A stretch of 46,969 nt of DNA, from positions 2,383 to 49,351 of the forward strand of contig CAJPVJ010000035.1 in the NCBI GenBank assembly GCA_905397405.1, read 5' to 3'. Position 1 is the first letter of the stretch, and every line of letters starts with the position of its first letter. Below are positions 36,314-46,954 of this stretch, one piece after another. The DNA is from Oppiella nova. Lineage: Eukaryota > Arthropoda > Arachnida > Sarcoptiformes > Oppiidae. The notes below the pieces were generated by a model that worked only from the letters and a program-made list of their open reading frames with translations, was not told the origin of the DNA and made no database searches. A program made the position numbers and the translations under genes.

Positions 36314-37423
36314 CTCTACTCAACTCTCATCGCTATTTCTATTTGTATTTATGACTCGAATCCACATTTGTTTCGATTGCTATGTGTTTTTCATTTGAAA
36401 TATTTGTAAATTCATTTATATTTAAACAATTCTTAATAAATGAATATTCTTATAAAACATTGTAACAAATTAACAAAAAAGTGTATTCATAAAAATGAAT
36501 AAAAATTTTGAAGGAAAGAGTTGTGTTATTGAGTTTTCATTTCGTCAATGGATTTGTATTTTTGCATTGTTTAAACAATTTTTGGCAACACTTACGAGTT
36601 AATGAAAAAACACTTGTGTATCACAATAGCTATTAAATTATATTAAACCTTATAAATTAAACAGATTATTAAGTGGAGCACAGATTCTCTGCTATGAATT
36701 GACTTATAAATTGTTATTCATTTGAGTTAAAATTGAAGCTTAAGTTCTCATCAGTATTATGCAAATGACATCATGTATCGAGATACTTGCTGATAATTAG
36801 TATTGGCTGCCGATTTAAAGTCTGAATAATACAGGTATTTCCCAATTAATTGGTTTATTATTAATATTTTGTTGTGTAGATTTAACTAACAGTCAATTCT
36901 TAATAACTGTTTCTATATAAAAGATACACTACTGTATGTAAGTCTAAAGCTACAGGTACTGTACTTATAAACTTATTTAAAGAATATGTTACTAATACTA
37001 ACTTAGAATTTGATTTGATTTGTACCCGTATAATTCAATACTGCTAAATCAAACCAAATAAAATCACTGTTGTCTTGGATTATAAATTTAAATAATGGGT
37101 CTACCCTGTTCAGTTTGATTAAGACTCAAGGTCCAAGTGATTAACAGTGACAATAGAGCAGTGGGTTTGTGTGAATGGGTTGAGGTGTGAGTTGTGACAG
37201 TGACTCAGACCTGTACCTCAATTGTAGTGCGAGAGTGACTGTGAGTGCAATGATAGCAATGATAGCAATGTATGGTTTGTTTGAATTCGCAAAACACGGC
37301 TTTCTTTCACCAATACATCACTTTTTATCGCATTTTTAAATTAAATTAGTTTTCATTTATTAAAAGTTTATATATCTGTTAAAGTTGTCATCAAAATAGA
37401 GAACAAATAGATAGACTCCAGAG
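36314..37423. other. 1.1-kb intergenic region, CSN5 to GTPase
   Basis: AT-rich, with the CSN5 3' UTR at its left end. A less AT-rich block around 37120-37270 lies just upstream of the GTPase and may be its promoter. It contains a short direct repeat (aatgatagc, twice, near 37250). No gene seen. Confidence 0.5.
36435..36440 (+). terminator. Polyadenylation signal, CSN5
   Basis: Canonical AATAAA about 120 bases after the CSN5 stop codon. Confidence 0.55.
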
Positions 37424-38821
37424 ATGCCTAAACAAAACAAATCGAAGTCCAGTCTTGAGAATGAGTGTCAAGAAGACAAGAGCACTGATGGCCACAAAGA
37501 GGTGACCACCAAAGCAGCCAAGTTGTCAGTGAATGAAGAGATTCTGCAGGAGTTGCACACACTTTATGCCGACAAAAGCCACGGCTTGATATCCATCGGA
37601 CAAACACTTGGTCTCCATTTATTGGCGCCGCGAAGAAAGATCACAGTATTGCTGATCGGCAACCATTCGGCCGGGAAGTCCTCTTTCATCAATTGGTACG
37701 TCAGTGATAACGTCCAGAAGACGGGCGTTGCCATCGAGACCCAGGGATTCACTTTTGTGACAAATGGCAAAAGACGGGAATCGCTGACAGGAAAGGCAAC
37801 CATTCATTTGTACCCACACTTCAAGACGTTGGAGAAGATCCCGGGAGTGATTCAATACCTGTCGACAGAGATCTCTGCCTCGAAGGCCAACAAATTCAAT
37901 TTGACGACATTTATCGATACGCCGGGTCTGGTAGACGGTGACGTCCACTACCCGTACGACGTGGACAAAGCGATCGCATGGATGGGCGACTTAGCGGACC
38001 TGATCTTTGTCTTCTTCGACCCGATCGGTCAGGCGTTATGCAAACGAACCCTCAATTTGGTGGAGAAGCTGAATGGCAGACATTCAGAGAAAATGCGCTT
38101 TTATTTGTCGAAAGCGGATGAAGCGGGACATGAGAGCGACCGCCAGAAGGTGTTGATGCAAATCGTTCAGGAGTTGTGCAAAAGACCCGGACTTAACAAA
38201 TGCGGGTTCGATATGCCGACCATCTATGTGCCCATTCCTGGCAGACCTCAATCCAATTGTGTGAATCAAATACAAGAAGTTTGCAGTGATATCGAAAAGA
38301 CCATTAACTACACCATTCAAAACACACTCAACTCTCTGGAGAAAGATTGCGAACAAATGGTTCAACTCATTGACGCCAAACTCGAAGACGACAACACGCG
38401 AAGAGCTAATAATTTCAGAGCCAGTCTTCGGGGCTTTGGTTTTGGAATCTTTGCATTAGTTCTACCATTGATTTTATTCCTCAACTTTCTTGTCAGTAGT
38501 TCTGGCAATGGTTTTCTCAACTCATTTCTCGACTCCAACTCCACAAATGTTATCACAAGCTATTTATCTCCGTTTCACTCGTTTTGGTCCGTTTTGCCCA
38601 AAGAGTATCACTTTCACGCACTCGTCCTCATCATAGGACTGGCAGTTATATTCGTATTACTGGCCAAATGGTGTGCCAGACTCAGCCCTACTCTTCCCCG
38701 AAAGGATAAGAAATATTTGATAGAAAAGAGAGATCTGATCACTAAAAAGATTCTCATCAAAAGGCAGACTCTTTACAGGGATTATCTGTTTCAAAGTGTG
38801 GGCGAACACGACTTCACATGA
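37424..38821 (+). CDS. Intronless dynamin/EHD-like GTPase with two membrane segments (465 aa)
   Basis: A single open frame. G1/P-loop GNHSAGKS at 79-86, G3 DTPG at 165-168 within TFIDTPGLVDGD, and a G4-like SKAD at 229-232; this arrangement, and the spacing, is that of the dynamin superfamily, closest in style to EHD-type ATP/GTPases. The segment KTGVAIETQGFTFVT is a plausible switch I. There is no EH domain. Two hydrophobic segments at about 339-358 and 397-415 imply anchoring in a membrane as a hairpin, with both ends on the same side. A basic Lys/Arg-rich region follows the second segment. Dynamin-family members with two C-terminal membrane helices usually remodel or fuse membranes (mitofusin or atlastin style); that role is inference. 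No intron, unlike almost every neighbour. AATAAA at 39089-39094. Confidence 0.75.
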   Translation: MPKQNKSKSSLENECQEDKSTDGHKEVTTKAAKLSVNEEILQELHTLYADKSHGLISIGQTLGLHLLAPRRKITVLLIGNHSAGKSSFINWYVSDNVQKTGVAIETQGFTFVTNGKRRESLTGKATIHLYPHFKTLEKIPGVIQYLSTEISASKANKFNLTTFIDTPGLVDGDVHYPYDVDKAIAWMGDLADLIFVFFDPIGQALCKRTLNLVEKLNGRHSEKMRFYLSKADEAGHESDRQKVLMQIVQELCKRPGLNKCGFDMPTIYVPIPGRPQSNCVNQIQEVCSDIEKTINYTIQNTLNSLEKDCEQMVQLIDAKLEDDNTRRANNFRASLRGFGFGIFALVLPLILFLNFLVSSSGNGFLNSFLDSNSTNVITSYLSPFHSFWSVLPKEYHFHALVLIIGLAVIFVLLAKWCARLSPTLPRKDKKYLIEKRDLITKKILIKRQTLYRDYLFQSVGEHDFT

Positions 38822-39156
38822 GGTCTACATATTCTATATGTCTCTCAATTATCCTTTTTATGGTACAATCATCTCAATGGAAATGGTGTTCAAAGTGACC
38901 CAACATATGGTCTCCAAAGTTGTTGCGAACAAATCGTTTTTAATCTAATGTTTTCGTAGTTATATTTTTGCCAATTTTTATTTAATTTCTGTTTTACTTA
39001 CGTTTAATCCGATACACGGTATACCTGTCTATCAATGTTTTTAATGAATTTTACCACAAAAGCAATCATTTATTAAACAAATAGTTTCAATAAAATAAAT
39101 CAAACAATTCTTTCAAATCAAGATATTTATTATCAAAACAATACAAACATCTTGTC
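38822..39156. other. Short intergenic region between convergent genes
   Basis: 335 bases holding the 3' UTRs of the GTPase (+) and RpS20 (-). On the minus strand, AATAAA (TTTATT at 39126-39131) lies about 26 bases after the RpS20 stop. No gene. Confidence 0.6.
39089..39094 (+). terminator. Polyadenylation signal, GTPase gene
   Basis: AATAAA 268 bases past the GTPase stop, only about 60 bases from the stop of convergent RpS20. Confidence 0.45.
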
Positions 39157-39655
39157 TTATGGGTCGGCAATAGTCACCTCGACATCGACGCCGGGGTCGA
39201 TGCTAATAGACGTGACCTGTTTGACGGTCTCCGACGAACTCCTCAAATCAATGACTCGCTTATGGATTCGCATCTGAAAGCGATCCCAAGTCTTGGATCC
39301 CTCACCACAGGGTGTCTTACGAGTGGTGATTCTCAGTGTCTTTGTGGGCAGTCTCACGGGTCCGTTCACCTGAAGCTTCTTGTCTTTGGCGCCTTTGATG
39401 AGTTCGGCGCACACTATGGCATACATGAACACCATTAGTACCACTCACGAGTCGTGGATCGATAGGAGACATACCTTTCTCAAGACTCTTAACGTTAGGA
39501 CTGGTAAGAGTGATGCGGATCCGATGGATCTGAACCTGAGTTTCTTCGACTCCCGGTTTGTTTGGATCGGGTTTAGCATAAGAAGTCTGTTTTGAAGACA
39601 ATTATTAGCTAAGAGTGAGTCCAAGTGTGACACCAAGTGATGGTAGACTTACCAT
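39157..39655 (-). CDS. RpS20: Ribosomal protein S20 (uS10), 123 aa
   Basis: Coding exons on the minus strand: 39655-39653 (the ATG alone), 39586-39475, 39413-39157, in phase, 123 residues (human 119). Conserved core [38 protein letters not shown] and [18 protein letters not shown] is that of eukaryotic uS10, a protein of the 40S head. The start codon is followed directly by a GTAAGT donor, so the first coding exon holds only Met. The next exon supplies [13 protein letters not shown] 5' UTR intron at 39759-39832 (gtgagt to ctttcag, 74 nt) implies a further non-coding exon upstream, ending at 39833. The gene lies head-to-head with TAF2. Confidence 0.95.
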
Positions 39656-39758
39656 TGTTGATGATAATTGTCTTTTCCGCCCGAGAATAGCCTTCTGTGA
39701 CCAGCGCTGAGACGGAATCAGATGCAGACAAACGAAGAGATGTTTTGCGGATCAGTGA

Positions 39759-39832
39759 CTGAAAGGAAGAGGAAATGCTAAACAAAAGCATTGAAACACT
39801 CGTCACTTGTGGCGACACTCACGACATCTTTG
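39759..39832 (-). other. Predicted 5' UTR intron of RpS20
   Basis: On the minus strand a GTGAGT donor follows AAAGATGTC, and a pyrimidine-rich acceptor (cctcttcctttcag) precedes TCACTG at 39758. The length of 74 nt fits local introns. If spliced, the leader contains a tiny upstream frame (ATG-TCT-CAC-TGA) across the junction. Confidence 0.5.
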
Positions 39833-39833
39833 G

Positions 39834-40007
39834 CTCTTATGTTAGAAACAAATGGTTTTGTAATTCATTTGAAAATCATTTCATAAATCAATGTTTGTTT
39901 GAATTGTTGTCAAATGAATGAAAACACAATTTAACTGCAATTATGAGTTAAGCGTTGATTCAAACAAATAGTGAGGCATTGAGTGCTTTGAATGACTGAC
40001 GAAAGCA
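39834..40007. promoter_or_regulatory. Putative bidirectional promoter, RpS20 / TAF2
   Basis: At most 174 bases separate the predicted RpS20 leader exon and the TAF2 start codon on opposite strands. Transcription start sites cannot be placed without data. Confidence 0.5.
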
Positions 40008-43000
40008 ATGAATAAAAGGGAAAACAAAAGCGAAAGCAAACGACACTTCAAAGTGTGAGTCTTTTATTGATGTCTTTTAGCCGATTTGGACTCAATTAAC
40101 GGATTAATGTGTTTATGTCTTCAGATGTCACCAAAACCTTTGTATCCATCAAATCAATTTCCAAAAGCAGTCTTTTCTTGTGAGTATTGATAGTCTCGAT
40201 GTAGGCATTGACTCGCAAATGGATTAACGGCTTAATTGTGACTCAATGTAGGGTTTCGTTGAATTGCATGTAATCTCACAAAGAGATGACTTAAAGAGGA
40301 TTAAACTGAACGCCAAACAGTTGCGGGTCTTTCGCGCAGCCATTCTCTACACTGACGACAATCTCATCAAAGACTGTGACTTCACTTATTCGGATCCATC
40401 TCTCGATATCTGTCAGTCGGAAAACAAACGAAATTTAGACACCTTTTCGGGTTCGCACTCATCGGTCGTCCAGAGTGTAGATCCCGATCGAGGAAATGGC
40501 GAACTCTTGGTTGAGGTGCCCGAAGACATACCAGAGATAGTGAGTGCTGTGAAGGAGAGGACAGTGATTCGTCTTCACATCGATTTTGCAGTCGAGAGAC
40601 CCAAAGGAGGCGTTCAGTTCGTTGTGCCCGAAAGCGATGGATCCCTCGCCGAAAGGGGGGCCCATATGTTCACCTATAGGTATGAGAACTCCAACCGATT
40701 GTGGTTTCCATGTGTGGACTCATACAGTGAGGTCTGCACGTGGAGAATGGAATTCACTGTCGACCTCAACATGATTGCTGTTTCTTGTGGTGAACTCATA
40801 GAAACGGTTTACACGTCAGACAATAAGAAGAAGACATACCATTACTCTCTGTCTACCCCTACCTGTGCGCCAAATATAGCATTAGCTGTGGGTCCGTTTG
40901 AGGTAATGGTAGACCCATTCATGCATGAGGTCACGCACTTCTGTTTACCACATTTATTACCACTACTTCGAGACACCTGTGGTTTCCTTCACGAGGCGTT
41001 TGAGTTCTACGAAGAACTCCTTTCCAGTCGTTATCCCTATACTTGTTATAAACAAGTGTTTGTCGACGAATCCTATGAGGAATTCCAATCATTTGCCACA
41101 ATGACTGTTCTCTCGACTAATCTGTTGCACTCAAGACATATCATTGACCAGACCTACCACTCGCGTCGGCTGTTATCGCATGCGATCGCACAACAGTTCT
41201 TCGGCTGTTTCATAACAATGCAGTCGTGGTCTGACGCGTGGCTCTCGAGAGGGATCTCCGCATTCTTGGCCTCCCAGTACTATAAGAAGGCTTTTGGTAA
41301 CAATGAATACCGGTTTGATTTGTACCAACAGTTGCAAGAAGTGATTCAATACGAACAGAAATACAGAGGAGTGGTGTTAGACCCGACCAAACAGAGCTCT
41401 AGTGAAACGAATGCCTTCTACTTCCCGATCAAACATTTGCACACAATTTCACCCCTTTATGACAGCGCGCACAAGAAGAAGAGCTATTTAGTGATCCGAA
41501 TGCTTGAGAACTATTTGGGCCGAGAATTACTTCTGCAGGTGTTTAACAAACTGCTGTCTCTGGCCATTAACGCCGCGCCCCAGAAGTTCTCAGCGAATGT
41601 TTGGTTTAATTTCATGATATCGACCAATAGCTTCGTTTGGGCCATATCTACGGTCACCGGTAAGAACATCGACACATTCCTACAGCAGTGGGTCTATGAC
41701 GGCGGACACGCAAAGTTTCACTCGTCATTCGTCTTTAACCGCAAGAGGAATACCGTTGAGCTCGAGATTAAACAAACCGACACTCATATGACTGGAGTTA
41801 AGAAATATGTCGGACCCCTTGTGGTGACAGTTCAGGAATTGGACGGAACTTTCAAACATCCCGTTCAGATAGAGGACAATATGACGAAACACGACTTGAC
41901 GTGTCATTCAAAGAGTAGACGTAATAAGAAGAAAAAGATCCCGTTGTGTACCGGAGAGGAGGTTGATATGGATTTGAGTGCAATGGATCCCGACTCACCT
42001 GTGCTGTGGATTAGAATAGACCCGGAAATGCAATTACTTCGTGAGGTAGTGTTGGAACAGCCCGACTATCAATGGCAATACCAGTTGCGGTTTGAGCGCG
42101 ACGTCATGGCACAGATGGATGTCATTCACTTCATCGACCGATTCAGTACTCCTCAGACACGTAACGCATTGACAGACACTATAAACAACGAGCAGTGCTT
42201 TTATAGGGTGCGATGCGCTGCCACTCTCTGTCTCAGGAAAGTAGCCAATCAGATGGCCAGCACATGGACCGGTCCTCCGGCTATGTTAAGCATATTCCGC
42301 AAAATATTCGGCTCTCATTCGTGTCCGCATATCATAAAACTGAACAACTTTTCCAAATTCCAGCACTACTTCCTTCAGAAAGCAATGCCCATATCGATGG
42401 CCGGACTCCGCAATATTCACGGCATTTGTCCTCAAGAAGTGCTTAAATTCTTATTGGATTTGTTTAAGTACAACGATAACAGCAAAAATAAGTTCTCCGA
42501 TAACTACTATAGAGCGGCACTAATCGATGCGTTGAGTGAAACGGTTACTCCTGTGGTGACCGCTGTATTGAACCCAATCGGACAACAGATCACTGCCGAA
42601 GCGCTCTCCACAGACACCAAATGCATATTAGAAGAGATCACACGTTATCTGAATTTAGATAAACTCTTGCCCTGTTATAGACATACCGTAACTGTGAGTT
42701 GTCTTAAGGCAATCAGACATTTGCAGAAAATGGGTCATTTGCCGAGTAATCCCATGTTTTTCCGCGAGTATGCCGTCAGCGGTGTCTTCATTGATGTCCG
42801 CAAAGCAGCGCTAAAGGCATTGATAGACATAACAAAGTCTGAAGTGAGGAAAGAAGATTTGGATTTTCTGCTCGATTTAGTAGAAAACGAATCCATTCCT
42901 TGCATCCGATTATATATATTGAAACAATTTGGGAAAAACCCTCCGTTTGTTAAAAACCAACAAAATATTTTGAATACCGAAGATCTGGTCGACCGCTTGT

Positions 43001-44003
43001 GGCATCTCATGAACTCTCAGTTATCATACGATTCGAGTATCCGTTGCGCTGTCGTTGACCTCTACTACGCTCTTTACGGGAGGGGACGACCCTCTTGTCT
43101 CCCTAAACCTGAAGTATGTTATCATTTGTTTAAGAGATATAAACATTATTTTAATTGAAATGTATTTTAGTTTTCAGTCGTTTTAAATCTTAAAGAAAAG
43201 AAGGCGACAGTGAGTACAGCACTGGTAGCCAACGATGATTTAGAGGTAATCATTTAGTTCTGTGTTTATGATATTACTGTATGAATTTTGTAACCATTAT
43301 TTGGGTTTTGATTAGACACTGGAGTCGAGCGCTAGAATGGATATGGATGTCGAGGACAATATCAATGAGTCTAAAGAGACGGACGAGTCTTTCAATGATC
43401 TCGAAATTGTTCCGAAGAGACGAACATTCGATGAAATTGTAAATAATAGACATTTATTACGAGGAAGTGTTTAATTAATACTTTGATTTTCTGTTTGTAT
43501 CGAATCAGATAAATGACACCAAATTAACTCGAGAGCGCGAAAAGAGCCCTCAAAGTGCTCATGAAATCCAATTATCTCCACAAACGACTGCACCAGAAGT
43601 GAATGAAAGCGTTGCCGAAACAGTGAGCGAAGACATAGACATGACTTCCACTTCACACAATCAGAGTCTACCAGAACTGTCCTCTGACTTGACTACCAGT
43701 CAAATGCCTTCGACTGCCACTCCTATGACTAGTGAAGCGGAGGCCACTGTCAACCCATTGAAAGAGAAGTCTAAGAAGGATAGGGATAGAGATGAAAGTG
43801 GCGGACATTCCTCTAAACCACATAAGGATAAGAAGAAGAAGAAGAAGAAACACAAACATAAAGAACATAAAGACAAACATAAACACAAACATAAGGATAA
43901 GGATAAAGACAGAGATAGGGATAGACAGGACAGACACCACTCACACGACAGGACTGCCAGTTCTGGAGGAAGTACTAACACATCTCCCGTGAAATACACA
44001 TAA
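40008..44003 (+). CDS. TAF2: TFIID subunit 2 (TAF2), 1218 aa
   Basis: Exons 40008-40054, 40125-40179, 40252-43113, 43171-43245, 43316-43438, 43509-44003, all in phase; 1218 residues (human 1199). The N-terminus CHQNLCIHQINFQ joined to GFVELHVI mirrors human TAF2 and fixes the first two introns. Body: M1-aminopeptidase-like fold, but the zinc motif is lost: HAIAQ at about 344-348 replaces HEXXH, so it is catalytically dead as in all TAF2. Signatures include RLWFPCVDSYSEVCTW, HSKSRRNKKKKIPL, EVDMDLSAMD and STWTGPPAM. The tail is a Lys/His/Asp-rich run (KHKHKEHKDKHKHKHKDK) as in vertebrates. TAF2 contacts initiator DNA with TAF1 in the TFIID complex. Its last exon is partly duplicated downstream. 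AATAAA at 44078-44083. Confidence 0.96.
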
Positions 44004-45183
44004 AAAGTGTGGAAAAATGCATGAAATGATGATATATAGACATAAAAATAGTTTTGTTTAAATGTTCAATAATAATTAATAAATATATGCGATAATGTAT
44101 TCATTGATTGTTTTGGGTTTGAAATGTTCGCCAAAAGTATTGTTTACAATATATTATCATAATATTTGTCATTTTTGGGTCCAGTATTGTGTGCAGCAGT
44201 CTGTGGCCTCTCTAATGCCATCTACCGGTTGACTACAATTCATTGATAACTGCATACAATAGGGGTTAGAGTTAGCAAAACAATTGACGCACAACTCGCG
44301 GATCAAATGAACTGCATTTGCATACAAGATACCAATAATGAGCATTTGAATGACAGCACAGTGGCCAACACCGACCACCACTGGCCGGTGTCCACCACCG
44401 CACACATTAGGCATACACTCTTAGTATAGCAGAGGCAGTGGTAGGATAGTGTGGATTGAACGGCAGTATCGGCCGTATAGTGCTCAACTATAGTATAGTG
44501 TTGAGTGAGGTGTGAGTGTAATGGTATTGAGCGCATGACTCGTATTGCAAATGGCTGTCTATGTTGTTGTAAATCTATGGCGAACGTCAGTGGCAGTGAA
44601 TCATGCCTAAGGATATATCATGTGCAGGTACATCACCCAACACTTCCACACCACCACCACACCACCAATACGCCACCACTCACTCACCACACACACGTCC
44701 GGAGCGCACGGGCGCACCACGAGCGCACGAGTGTCCCTGCTGCTAATTGCACGACAATCTTATTATCCGTTTAGTTAGCCATCAGTTGCTCGCAAATCAC
44801 TGATCAATTGGTTTTGAAGAATTAATCACTATTTGAGTCTTATATGCCATAATGAATGCATGTGCATATAATGACCAAGTACACTTATCGTATTTTAACA
44901 ATAGTAGGCATCAATTGATGAGATGTTTTGATTTTGCATTTGGTTTTGAAGTGCATATCAATTAAAGAGATGTTTGCAGATAATGGGCGCAAATGAATGC
45001 AAATCTGTTTGCATTGATTGCCAATTGATTTGCCTTCATATGAGTCCATAGTTTATTGATTTGTAATTGAATTGATGCGATGATTATAATTGTTGTGCCA
45101 ATGAGTGAGTGGATGGAGTAGTGGTGATTGAAACTGATTTGTTGACACAAATGCTAATCACTGTCTGTTTATGCCCCGAAGGC
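44004..45183. other. Duplicated intergenic DNA (upstream region of the next gene, copy 1)
   Basis: TAF2 3' flank followed by a less AT-rich block at about 44170-44760, with a CA/CC-rich stretch (44630-44700), then AT-richer DNA. Block 44505-44630 resembles a first exon or leader: it includes an ATG frame MANVSGSESCLRIYHVQ followed by a GTACAT donor-like site. The same block recurs at 46145-46270. No complete gene. Confidence 0.5.
44078..44083 (+). terminator. Polyadenylation signal, TAF2
   Basis: AATAAA about 75 bases after the TAF2 stop. The duplicated copy downstream retains the same signal near 45715. Confidence 0.55.
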
Positions 45184-45252
45184 ATGGATGTCTCACCAGA
45201 TGAAGTGCTCATGAAATCCAATTATCTCCACAAACGACTGCACCAGAAGTGA
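45184..45252 (+). pseudogene. Chimeric truncated first exon of the downstream gene
   Basis: ATG followed by MDVSPD, the first codons of the exon that starts at 46825, then a switch at the duplication breakpoint into TAF2 sequence read in another frame (EVLMKSNYLHKRLHQK, stop at 45252). It shares the duplicated upstream DNA and so perhaps promoter activity. Confidence 0.7.
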
Positions 45253-45647
45253 ATGAAAGCGTTGCCGAAACAGTGAGCGAAGACATAGACATGACTTCCA
45301 CTTCACACAATCAGAGTCTACCAGAACTGTCATCTGACTTGACTACCAGTCAAATGCCTTCGACTGCCACTCCTATGACTAGTGAAGCGGAGGCCACTGT
45401 CAACCCATTGAAAGAGAAGTCTAAGAAGGATAGGGATGAAAGTGGCGGACATTCCTCTAAACCACATAAGGATAAGAAGAAGAAGAAGAAGAAACACAAA
45501 CATAAAGAACATAAAGACAAACATAAACACAAACATAAGGATAAAGATAAAGACAGAGATAGGGATAGACAGGACAGACACCACTCACACGACAGGACTG
45601 CCAGTTCTGGAGGAAGTACAAACACATCTCCCGTGAAATACACATAA
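45203..45647 (+). pseudogene. Duplicated 3' fragment of TAF2 last exon
   Basis: Copy of the last 148 codons or so of TAF2, including the Lys/His-rich tail and stop, with a two-residue deletion. It lacks the exon's own splice acceptor and the first 44 bases, so it cannot receive TAF2 splicing in the normal way. The open frame is preserved, which reflects recent origin more than use. It is fused upstream, out of frame, to the start of the next gene's exon (see 45184-45252). Confidence 0.8.
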
Positions 45648-46144
45648 AAAGTGTGGAAAAATGCATGATATATTGACATAAAAATAGTTTTGTTTAAATG
45701 TTCAATAATAATTAATAAATATATGCGATAATGTATTCATTGATTGTTTTGGGTTTGAAATGCGAGCCAAAAGTATTGTTTACAATATATTATCATAATA
45801 TTTGTCATTTTTGGGTCCAGTATTGTGTGCAGCAGTCTGTGGCAGAGCTAATGCCATCTACCGGTTGACTACAATTCATTGATAACTGCATACAATAGGG
45901 TTAGAGTTAGCAAAACAATTGACGCACAACTCGCGGATCAAATGAACGGCATTTGCAGACAAGACACCAATAATAAGCGTTTGAATGACAGCACAGTGGC
46001 CGACACTGACGACCACTGGCCGGTGTCCACCATCGCACACATTAGGCATACACTCTTAGTACAGTAGAATCAGTGGTAGAGTAGTGTGTATTGAACGGCA
46101 GTATCGGCCGTATAGTGCAATACTATAGTACAGTATAGTGTTGA

Positions 46145-46268
46145 GTGAGGTGTGAGTGTAATGGTATTGAGCGCATGACTCGTATTGCAAATGGCTGTCT
46201 ATGTTGTTGTGAATCTATGGCGAACGTCAGTGGCAGTGAATCATGCCTAAGGATATATCATGTGCAGG
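46145..46268 (+). other. Possible leader exon of the right-edge gene
   Basis: Less AT-rich block ending in tgtgcag followed by gtacat. It contains MANVSGSES, but joining this frame to the exon at 46823 runs into a stop, so it is more likely untranslated. Duplicated at 44505-44628. Confidence 0.3.
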
Positions 46269-46824
46269 TACATCACCCAACACTTCCACACCACCACCAC
46301 CGCACCAATGCGCCACCACTCACTCAACGCACACACACCCGCAGCGCACGGGCACACCACGAGCGCACGAGTGTCCTTGCTGCTAATTGCACGCAAATCT
46401 TATTATCCGTTTAGTTAGCCATCAGTTGCTCGCAAATGACTGATCAATTGGTTTTGAAGAGTTAATCACTATTTGAGTCTTATATGCCATAATGAATGCA
46501 TGTGCATATATTGACCAAGTACACTTATCGTATTTGAACAGTAGTAGGCATCAATTGATGAGATGTTTTGATTTTGCATTTGGTTTTGAAGTGCATATCA
46601 ATTAAAGAGATGTTTGCAGATAATGGGCGCAAATGAATGCAAATCTGTTTCCATTGATTGCCAATAGATTTGCCTTCATATGAGTCCATAGTTTATTTGA
46701 TTTGTAATTGAATTTAAGCGATGATTATAATTGTTGTGCCAATGAGTGAGTGGATGGAGTAGTGGTGATTGAAACTGATTTGTTGACACAAATGCTAATC
46801 ACTGTCTGTTTATGCCCCGAAGGC

Positions 46825-46954
46825 ATGGATGTCTCACCAGATGATCCAGAATTAGCCAAAACAGTGTTGACATGTGAGGGCGATCTCAGGGACCCGGCCT
46901 TCCCTTCAAGACTCACACAAATCATATGCAAACTAAAACGGCTCGTCTCTGAGG
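46825..46954 (+). CDS. First coding exon of an unidentified gene (cut by the window end)
   Basis: After a CCCCGAAG acceptor-like site, ATG opens MDVSPDDPELAKTVLTCEGD, then LRDPAFPSRLTQIICKLKRL and VSE, reaching a phase-1 donor (gtatgt at 46955). The codon pattern and good splice sites support a real exon. I do not recognise the protein from 43 residues. Its 5' region is duplicated upstream, where a truncated version survives. Confidence 0.6.

Larger units (their letters stand above)
43553..45202. repeat. 1.65-kb tandem duplication, unit 1
   Basis: Starts inside the last TAF2 exon (aagtgctcatgaaatcc) and runs through the TAF2 stop and 3' flank to just after the start of the neighbouring gene's first coding exon (gtctcaccagatga). 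The same sequence begins again at 45203. The shift between equivalent bases is 1650. Confidence 0.95.
45203..46845. repeat. 1.65-kb tandem duplication, unit 2
   Basis: Second unit, nearly identical, with small indels: a 6-base loss in the TAF2-derived part removes one Arg-Asp pair, and several changes lie in the non-coding part. It runs directly into the intact first coding exon of the next gene. Confidence 0.95.

Noticed and set aside
39609-39818. Separate minus-strand gene over the RpS20 leader
   Set aside because: No ATG in frame, and the region is better explained as a spliced 5' UTR; recorded as a low-interest finding instead.
43700-43999. Minus-strand Leu/Ser/Cys-rich open frame opposite the TAF2 tail (also 45350-45679)
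   Set aside because: Mirror image of the Lys/His/Asp-rich codons of TAF2; no splice signals or homology.
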